Shown piece after piece: positions 8,901 through 17,800 of a DNA stretch of 64,000 nt; the stretch's first letter is position 1, and every line of letters starts with the position of its first letter. The position numbers and the translations under genes are program-made. The stretch covers positions 14,439 through 78,438 of the forward strand of contig JBCDBD010000009.1 in the NCBI GenBank assembly GCA_039184335.1, given 5' to 3'. Source of the stretch: JBCDBD01 sp039184335. GTDB lineage: Bacteria > Bacteroidota > Bacteroidia > Flavobacteriales > Flavobacteriaceae. The notes beneath the pieces are model-generated. The model worked only from the letters and a program-made list of their open reading frames with translations. It was not told where the DNA came from and ran no database searches.

Positions 8901-10346
8901 ATGAACACGATCTGCAAACAAATTATTCTCATCGCATTAACAACAATTCCCCTAATCACCTGTGGGCAAAAAATAAAAATAAAAAAGGAAGTCATTATGT
9001 TCGATGGCAAAGAAGTTGCCTTGGTCAACTCAGAATTGCGCGATAATTATCTTTTTTCAACGCTTTCTGGTGAAAAAGCATTCAACGTTGCTTTTAAAGG
9101 TATGTCAGCTTCCAATACAGAGGGTTTTCAATGGTTGGAAATCACTTCCACAGATGATAAAAAAACTGAAGTTCCCTATGAAATATTAATGACATCCCTT
9201 AACCCTACAAAGTTAATTGTCAAACTCCTTAGTGCTAAATATGGACTGATCACTTCTGAAGGCATTGCCATGGAAACTGTAGCCACGTTTTTTTCGAAAG
9301 AACGGGAAACATTGAGTGACAAATATGCAAAAGCTGTAATTGCCGCCAAAAATGATCAAATAGAGCGAAAGGCAAAAGTTGGCAGCTATAGACCATTCGT
9401 AAAAGACGATGGGACAATTGTCTTTGGTGGTACGACCGGCACCAAAATCATGGGGCGTGTATCTTATGGAAACAATAGCTACCATGTTATGGATTTAGAC
9501 GGAATTACCGTTGGAATGGCCTCAGGGTGTTCCACATGCACAACTGTAAAAGCCAAGACCTTTACCGGTGAAGATTTTGAATTTGACTATGGCTCTAGAA
9601 CAATGATGACTGGGCGTTTTTCAAGATCTTTCGCACAAATTTTTGTTGAAGAACTGTTGGGTAGGGACTACAAACTTGGCCGTGAGGCCAAAGCCTATAA
9701 AGAAAGGCTTCATAAAGAAAAAGTGAACATCGCTAAAGAGAACAGTATTAATCTTTATGGCGTACCCGGTTATGTCATTGACGAAGATGGTACAAAATAC
9801 GAAGGGACCATCTATGCAATATTCGAAAAGCTACAGCTAGACCCTGCACAACAGGAGAGCGATTTATATGATATGAATTCCATTGACAAATTGGGGAAAT
9901 TTGTCAGTATCAAATACAAAAATGATAAAGGACGAATACGCACTAAACGTTTTGCTGCCCGAAACAATATCATCTTTGGTGCAACAAATGATGGCAAGAA
10001 AGATGTATTCTACGGAATGAGAACAAAGGGAAATGCTATGAAAAAGTTCTCAAATGCAACCAATCTGGGATTTGATAATTCTTATTTCTATAAAGTAGAA
10101 TATGATAGCGATAACCACAGCGTTTTATCAAAACCAGGTGAACCAAACAAGTTTGTGTTAAAGTTTGCCGATACCAAAGTTGGTTTTATGATTGATAATA
10201 GAGGGAACGAAAAACTATCCGATGCGCTCGCGGAGTTTGTTATCAATTGTGAATCCCTTTCCGAAGATATCAAAAATCAAGAATTCGATTTGGGCAACTT
10301 TGAAAACTTGAAATCCATTGTAGATGAGTACAGTACGTGCAATTAA
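8901..10346 (+). CDS. Exported protein of unknown function
   Basis: This 481-aa protein starts at the ATG at 8901, which gives a clear signal peptide (MNTICKQIILIALTTIPLIT, then CGQKIK). The Thr before Cys makes it a poor lipobox, so either signal peptidase I or II could process it. I recognise no domain. Around residues 150-185 there is a short TIVFGGTTGTKIMGR/VSYGNN segment and a CSTCTT motif; the rest is a mix of charged and beta-type sequence with no repeats or membrane segments. It stands alone between the toxin locus and a decayed AT-rich region. Base composition is more AT-rich than the toxin gene. The product is probably periplasmic or surface-attached, but the role is unknown. Confidence 0.8.
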   Translation: MNTICKQIILIALTTIPLITCGQKIKIKKEVIMFDGKEVALVNSELRDNYLFSTLSGEKAFNVAFKGMSASNTEGFQWLEITSTDDKKTEVPYEILMTSLNPTKLIVKLLSAKYGLITSEGIAMETVATFFSKERETLSDKYAKAVIAAKNDQIERKAKVGSYRPFVKDDGTIVFGGTTGTKIMGRVSYGNNSYHVMDLDGITVGMASGCSTCTTVKAKTFTGEDFEFDYGSRTMMTGRFSRSFAQIFVEELLGRDYKLGREAKAYKERLHKEKVNIAKENSINLYGVPGYVIDEDGTKYEGTIYAIFEKLQLDPAQQESDLYDMNSIDKLGKFVSIKYKNDKGRIRTKRFAARNNIIFGATNDGKKDVFYGMRTKGNAMKKFSNATNLGFDNSYFYKVEYDSDNHSVLSKPGEPNKFVLKFADTKVGFMIDNRGNEKLSDALAEFVINCESLSEDIKNQEFDLGNFENLKSIVDEYSTCN

Positions 10347-11007
10347 ATATTATCTGCCGTGCCAAAGGGAAGAAAATGGTAAATTGGAGCAAAGCTGAAT
10401 GACTGCCACTTGAATGGGGCTATAGCCAAACCTATCTTGATGCGTAGAAACGAACTTTTTTAATCAATCAGGTTTTCCAGTTCTGGGGTATTTTTATTTA
10501 GCCCTGCTTTAAAAAGTTGATTTAAAAAATGGGGCCGTTGCTGTTTTCTAAAATGTCCGATTGATTGTAGTTTGAAACAAGGTAAATGAGGTGCAACGGA
10601 CAATAATTTCAGGCCATTCTGTAATTTCAGACATTTTGGTTGTTCAATGTATTCTTCTTTAAGAAACTGGACAAGATTACCAAAGTCTTTGATATGACAC
10701 TGGAAGAATTTTTCAATAAGGGTTTTACTTGGGAAAGCAAGTCTGATTATTCAAAAATCAATGTCGATGGCATCGACATAATACCGTTGAACAAAATGAA
10801 GTTTTGTGATATATACACCCTATAACTATTGAGAAAAGCAATAAAAGATTGTATTTACCATTTTATGAATCAAGTTGACTGGATTCACTTCGTGCGTCCA
10901 AAAAAATAAGATTGTTGCAAATTAAAGCTCCGCTTTGATTGTATTTAAAGCGAAAGGTTTCCTTAAGAAAGTGAACTTTCTACGAAAACCTTCAACGCTT
11001 TAACTTG
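10347..11007. other. AT-rich intergenic region with possible gene remnants
   Basis: No intact gene is visible across 660 bp. Two weak coding-like stretches overlap. On the plus strand, 10640-10825 reads KLDKITKVFDMTLEEFFNKG, which resembles the end of an Xre-type helix-turn-helix, then WESKSDYSKINVDGIDIIPL. On the minus strand, about 10460-10740 is open without an obvious start and ends RPHFLNQLFKAGLNK...NLID-stop. Either could be a fragment of a decayed gene; neither is supported enough to call as a gene. The second copy of the 18-bp direct repeat lies at 10910-10927. Confidence 0.4.
10910..10927 (+). repeat. Imperfect 18-bp direct repeat, copy 2
   Basis: Partner of the copy at 8632-8649, with one mismatch. 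It lies about 80 bp downstream (in minus-strand sense) of the tRNA-Pro gene. tRNA 3' ends are common integration sites, but this repeat does not include tRNA sequence. Confidence 0.4.
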
Positions 11008-11081
11008 TCGGGATGACTGGATTCGAACCAGCGACCACGCGCACCCCATGCGCGTACGCTACCAGACTGCGCCACATCCCG
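11008..11081 (-). tRNA. tRNA-Pro (anticodon GGG)
   Basis: Read on the minus strand, the sequence folds as a standard tRNA. The 7-bp acceptor stem is CGGGATG at 11081-11075 paired with CATCCCG at 11015-11009, with discriminator A at 11008. The anticodon stem CGCGC/GCGCG encloses the loop ATGGGGT, giving anticodon GGG. The T arm is GCTGG-TTCGAAT-CCAGT-like. CCA is not encoded (ACAAG follows). It decodes proline CCC/CCU codons. Confidence 0.95.
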
Positions 11082-11411
11082 AAAAAACAGTTTTCACTGT
11101 TTAGAATCTCAATAAACAATACCCAAATCCCAAAACCGTCTACTACGTTAAGCAGTCTGGGCACGAGATGGGGTTTATCCCCAACAAAACTGAGGGGCCA
11201 CATCCCTTAAACTGGGCAATCGAAAATACAGCCTATAGTGAATACAACTGTTTCTCTAAAGCATCCAGCAAATTCGCCAGTACCACTTGCCCAACACCTT
11301 AAATCTCATTCTTCAACAACCAAAAGTTGTCAATAGTCATGAATTTAGGATTGCAAAAATAGAAATTAAATTGAAATCAATCGATATGAATGTCAATATC
11401 TCTTACCAATG
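11082..11411. other. Intergenic region upstream of tRNA-Pro
   Basis: These 330 bp lie between tRNA-Pro and the small hypothetical gene, both on the minus strand. The tRNA promoter should lie here. No conserved frame, repeat or hairpin terminator stood out. Confidence 0.5.
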
Positions 11412-11708
11412 TCAATGACCAGACAGAAATTCCCGAATTTCCATATAAAAAGCTTCCCTAGCTTCGGCAGAATCGTTATTGGGATTGAAAAGAAAATGAC
11501 TGATCGTATGCTTCTGGCAAAACTCATCCAAATCTTTTCCTTTCCACATATGGTAACTCAACAACAAGGTGTTATAGTCAATCTTGTAGGGTTTGTTTTC
11601 CTGTTCATACGCGTTGAGGTACAAGTTCAGTTTGAAAATAGAGGACTTTAAATCGTTACTTTCTTCATTCAGAAATGTAGCGATTTTAGAGAGTTCTTTG
11701 TCATCCAT
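11412..11708 (-). CDS. Small hypothetical protein (98 aa)
   Basis: The 98-aa product starts MDDKELSKIATFLNEES and ends EIREFLSGH. It is a soluble, mostly helical, acidic protein with no signal peptide or membrane segment. I do not recognise a family. It reads like a real protein (balanced composition, clear ATG) and has the same orientation as the giant adhesin gene upstream, separated by about 120 bp. A role in gliding or adhesion is not implied by the sequence. Confidence 0.6.
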   Translation of the reverse strand: MDDKELSKIATFLNEESNDLKSSIFKLNLYLNAYEQENKPYKIDYNTLLLSYHMWKGKDLDEFCQKHTISHFLFNPNNDSAEAREAFYMEIREFLSGH

Positions 11709-11827
11709 AATAGTGCGAGGTGAGCTAATTTTATTATAACTAAATTAGGAAGTATACTACTTCTACCTGCAATATAACAAATAAGTTCAACTTTAAAGGT
11801 TAAACGATTAAAATGGTTTTTAACATT

Positions 11828-14800
11828 TTATCGATATAAGGTAAAATGCCCCACATATTGTTGTTTTTCATTATCATTGGCATTGACCACATACCAATAA
11901 TCCCCACTCGGCAATGGCCTTCCCTCATAGTTTCCATCCCATTTTGAAACTTGGTCCAGGCGTGCCACCACCCTTCCGTAACGGTCATAGATGATCACTT
12001 CGATATTCGGAAAAAATTCCCTGTTACGCGGGTACCATTCATCATTCATATTATCGCCGTCAGGCGTGAAGAAATTGGGAATATCGACCATGCCATCAAA
12101 ATCAAAAGGAAATACCAGTTCGGCCATACAGCCTCTTTGGTCAATGACCCGAATGTTCACAATGGCATCGATGTTGATGTTAAACACATTGTTGCTTCCC
12201 GTTGATTCCCCTTCAAAGAAAAATTCATACCCCCCAAAACCACCTGTGGCAATGGCAGTAATTTCATCTGGTCCTGTCTTATTTGCTTCCAAGACCAAAG
12301 GTTCATAGGGTTCGATAGCAAAATCAACCGAGGTCGCACAACCATTTTCATGATAAATGTAAACGGTATGCTGACCGGCAGGTAAATCGGCCCAAGTGCG
12401 ATCGGTGTTCGCCAAGGTGATATCATCTACATCCAAAGCGAACAATACTTCTGAAAGCACATCTGCATTTTGTAGCTGTATCGTCGTGGTACTATTGGGA
12501 AAAATACCTTCACAACCATAAACCACTATGGGTTCGGCAGCAATATCAACACCAATTGCTATGGGTACCACAATATTGGTAGTACAGCCATTGGCATCCC
12601 TCACAAAGAACACGTAGGATTCACCGCCAATAAGGTTGTCAAAGAACAACGTATCGTTTCTTACAAAATCTGCATCATCTGATGAGTTCATGCTGACTTC
12701 ATAATATTCAACCCCCATGGGGTCTGTGAAAGGTGTACCCCCTGATATGCTCAACTGTGCAGTACCATCTGCAAAACCCAGACAGATCTCCGGTGTTTCC
12801 ACTGACGACACTTCCAATTCCCCCGGTTCAAAAACCTCAACCATCGTCGTCTCTGAACAGCCTTGTGAATCTTGGATCAACACCACATATTCCCTACCGT
12901 CTGGAGCACCTTCCAAATCTTCAAAAGTGTATATTCCCGGATTGTCAGGGTCACTGAAAAATTCGTTGAAATTGGGCCCAATGGCAAACTGAAGCAGGCC
13001 CTCTCCACCACTTATCACCTCAATGGTAATGGTGCCATCTGCTTCTCCGCTACACGTAATCGGTGTCGGCATCGCATTGAACAAAATCGGTGCGGGCCTG
13101 GTGATTTCATATGGCCCTTCGATATCTTGACAACTGCTCCCACTGGTAACCGCTATGTAATAGTTGGCCGCTTCAGAAAGGCCTTCAAAGGTTCCAAAGT
13201 TGTTTGAATCCACTACCACTGCAGACGGCGACGGGCTAAAGGCATCTACCGGGTCACCAAAATACAGCGTATATGTATTGCTGCCCACACCGCCTGATGA
13301 GAAAGATTCGATACGACCATCATTTTCAGAGGCACATGAAATATCATCTGGTAAATTGACCACCAAATCAATGTTCTGTGCATCTACCAAGGTCAATCCA
13401 TTTGAGTTGATTACCCCACAGGTGTTGGTAGCATTGACCTTTCGCACTTCAAACTGATAGAACCCAGGTCCTCCATTGATCAACACACTGGTATTGCCCA
13501 GCCCCATGGTCGTGAAGGGATCAGTTGGTGCCGCCCCAACAGGTCGGTACTCATATTCAAAGCCTGGTTCTGGGTTTTCGATGCTCAAGCGCATTTCTCC
13601 CAAACCACCACAACCTGGTGCTTGAACTTGAATAAGGTTCGGAATTATTGGTGGTGGTGGATCTACATAATAAGGTACGGTCACACCGATACAACCAAAA
13701 CTTGAAGACACCTCTATCGCATACCAACCTTGACTGATAAAGCCTCCACTGGTTCCAACAAAAGTTGGGGAATCTTGTAATCCACTTCGAGAAAGCTCAT
13801 CGGCAATATTGTTACTGCCCAAATAGATCAATTGGTATTTATAGCCTGATCCTGTCACACCCCCTGTTGCTCCGGCTACTGCTGTAATGGCATCGCCGGT
13901 CGTAGGGTCATAGGCTTCCAACACCGCATTATTGCCATCAGGACATACCAAAGCTTGTGGTTCACGTATACCTGCCTGAATGGGGGGTATTGGATCCAAT
14001 GCAATATCAAAAAAGGTTTCACAATGCTCAATGTCTCGATATGCTACCCTGTAGTCACCACTGGAGAGGTTTTCAAATTCATTGCTGCTTCCCCAAGTGA
14101 CCACTTCGGTCGGATAAGTGCCCGTACCATCATCAATCAACAATCGGTATTCATAAGGGGCAGTGTCCCACCCACCGGTCAGGTTGGCTTCTATCTTTCC
14201 GACATTGTCATTACAGCTCACATTGCCAATTTCAATGGCTGATGGCACCAAAGGTCCGTTAGGGGTACGAACAGTAGCCAAATTGCTCACATTTGCACAA
14301 AAAGGATTTTGGGTCGATGTGATCCTTACGACAAAATTACCCCCACTTAGGCCCGTAATGGTTTCAGGATTATTAGCAGTATCAAGATTGCCCGTGATTC
14401 CAGTAGACGTTTCATTGCCCATATTGTCTACCATGAAAACTTCATAATCGTATGTTCCTGTATAGTCGGTCACCGCAATGGAAAGTTCACCATCATTACC
14501 GGGAACCGAACAACTTACCGGTCTTGCTTCACTGATTGCAATGGTCGGCAATACAGGTTCATGTACTTCATGTTTTGGTAATGGATAAGTACACCCCCCG
14601 ATGTTATCGACCACTTCAAATAGATAATCCCCGGCATCGGGTAAGGCTATAATGACAAAATCATCACCTGGATTGTTCGAAACCGGAGCTATTGCGGTCA
14701 CCGAATTGGTATTTACTGTGAAATCTGTAGTGCCAACTACTTCAATACGCACCATTTCATCATTCACACAATCAAGTACACTCATGACACTCAAGGTGGG

Positions 14801-17800
14801 CACCACATCAGTTGGTGGGTTTATGGTAGGTACATTGAATGTGGTCTGGCAACCATTGCCATCTATGGCATAGACCGTAATATTTTGCGGAGACCCATTG
14901 TCAATGATCTCAAATGTGTTGCTTGACTGATAGTTTTCAAATCCGGTAATGCTGTATTGGTAGCCTCCGATGGCCGTACCGGGATCAACAACGGTCACTG
15001 TGATAATGGTTGAGCTAAAGGTATTTATTCCAGGCTCACATGAAAAATCGGGCGCACTGGCTGTAATGGAGAAAGGTAAGGGTTCTACAATATCAATACC
15101 ATTTTGCCGTACAGAACAGTTTCTGGCCGTGACCACTTCAACATCATAGATATCGGGCACCAGACCAGGAAAAGACCCAGAACTGTTCTGTTGGACGATA
15201 TTGGCCGTACCTGCCTCGTACAAGGTATAAGTGATGGGGCCGTCAACATCGGTGCCTGCCTGTAAAATCACATCAATACTGCCATCGTCGGCACCGTTAC
15301 ATGAAATATCTTCTTCAAGAATAGCGGAAATCACGGGTAAGGTGGCAGCCTCCAATGTAATACCATCTACCAAAAAGGTACAATTTCCCGTGCCATCTGA
15401 AACAATGTTGTCGGTCACCAAAACCTGATAGTCTCCCGGTGCCCTATTGGCAAATACCGCATTGTTATTTTGGGATATGGATACGGGATTGCCCAAATAA
15501 TCAATTCCCGTTAGATCAAAAGTGAAATCGCCACTGCCCCCATTGGGTATGATCGTTATTTCGCCATCGGCATTATTACATGAGGGGGAAGCACTAAAAT
15601 CACCCGATGCCGATAAGAACTCATATACCTCGGCAATGGCATCACTGCTACAGCCATCTGCATCTTCAAGATAAACGGGGTAATTTCCAGGGCTGCCCAC
15701 TATAAAGGTCGCCTCATATACTGCTCCGTTCAAGACCCCAAACTGAGTGGTACCATTTAGGGTAAACCTTGGTATATCTGTAGTATTCGGAGTACTTACC
15801 GTAATCTGGAAACTGGTTGCCGTAACATCACACTGATTGTCAACCACAATATCAGGGGGGGCCAAAGCAGGTTGCAACTGAATAATGGTCGCAATATCAA
15901 ATGAGGTACAACCGCTGATATCCCTGACATAGACATCATAATTTCCGGCTGCAGCCACAAACGTTGTTGTTGTCGTATAATCAGCCGGATATGTGGGAAC
16001 AACACCACTATCCATAAACGCAAATTCATAAGGTCCCCCTGCACCCCCTGAACCTTGTACCGTAATCTGGCCAAGTGCATTACAATTGGCAGGTTGCTCA
16101 CTCAAAATATCGATATCGGGCAAGTTCTGGTCGATGGTCACTGCTACCCCATCAGTACAGGCAGTACCTACCTCTGTGACAATGACCTGATAGTTTCCAG
16201 GAAGTGTTTCGTAGGTATTCGAATAGGTTGCCGTAGTCACTCCCGTAGGAGTTTCCAAGGTAATGCGCGTGCCATCATCTGAGTTCAACAATTCAATGAT
16301 CAGATCAGCGGGTGTGGTATAGCCTGAAACCGTATAATCAATTTGTCCGAACCGGTTGGCATCACAATAACCGGGGGTTGAGAGTGCCGTAACATCCAAT
16401 GGTGATGGCCCTTCTACAGGGTCTATGGTTTCGATATGGGTACACATGGTAGTGGTATCATATACTTCTACAGTATAGCTTACCCCATATTGCAGATTGT
16501 TGAAAGTGTGCCGTCTTGGCGGACTGTTCAAAGGGGTAAAGGTACTGGGTGGATTGGTTACCAAACGGATTTCAAAAGGCCCAATTCCCCCCACCACTTC
16601 AACGGTATTCGTAAATCCGCTGGCATCACAGACAATAGGGGTCACTGGGTCTGGTACAATATCCAGATCGGTGTCTTCAACAGTGACTACATCTTCATCC
16701 CTACAACCCGTAGCATCAAGGGTCACCACGGTATAAACGCCGGGTGGTACATTGTTGAAGGTTTCCGTTGTGCTTGACGTGGGGCCTATTCTATCGAGCT
16801 CGGCACCAAACTGTTCCTCTAAAATATAAGTAAAGTCGGGAGTTCCATTGGTCACCCCTGTAATCTGGATGGAACCTTCAACAACCCCACCCGTACAAGC
16901 CGCATCTACAGGTGCTACCGTTGCATCAGGGGCAATCCCTGCTGAAGGTACCGTGAAGCTTTGTGGAACCGTTTCACATCCCCGATCATCCCTGACTATA
17001 AAACTATAGGTCTGACTTTCGTTCAATCCAGAATAAATTGTTTGTGACGAAAAAGCACCACCATCAAAACTGATTTCATAAGGAGGCACTCCACTAGTGG
17101 CATCTGGAGTGATGATGACCCTGCCACTGTTCGTTTCACCACAAGCCGGTGGAAACACCTCATAACTTGCGGGATCGATTGAAATAGGCGGTTCCAGTAC
17201 AAATGGACTCGACTGGGCCACACATCCTTCATTGTCGGTCACCCGAAACACATAGGTGCCCGGGATTGCCGTACTATATACAAAACTATTGGCCGTCAAT
17301 GCAATTGGGGTACCAAATGTTACCCCATTATCGAAACTCACTTCGTATTGTTTCGGACCGGCACCCGAAAGATAACCCCCTGTCACTTGAACATCAATTG
17401 CCCCGGGTGCTCCACCACAGGGAATCTCGGTGTTCAAAGCGGTATTTACCCGTAATTGTGGATTTATGGTAAGGTTCTCGATATCGCTACAGTTGTTGCT
17501 ATCGCGTATTTCAATCGCATAATTTCCTGGAGCAAGTCCTGTAAATACAGGACTGACTTGCCATGCCCCACCATTGATTCGATATTCATATGGTGCGCCT
17601 GCAGAACCGGCGGTGACCACTTGTACCCCGAGGGTTGCTCCAGTGGCAGGCACATAGCACAAATCAGATGCCGTAGCATCATAATCAATCTCAGGAGCAT
17701 CTAAAGGCGTCAACGTAAACGCAAAGGTATCGGTACAACCTTCGGCATCTTCCACCGATAAGGTGTAGTTACCGGCTTCGGTCAAACTACCAAAAGTGGT

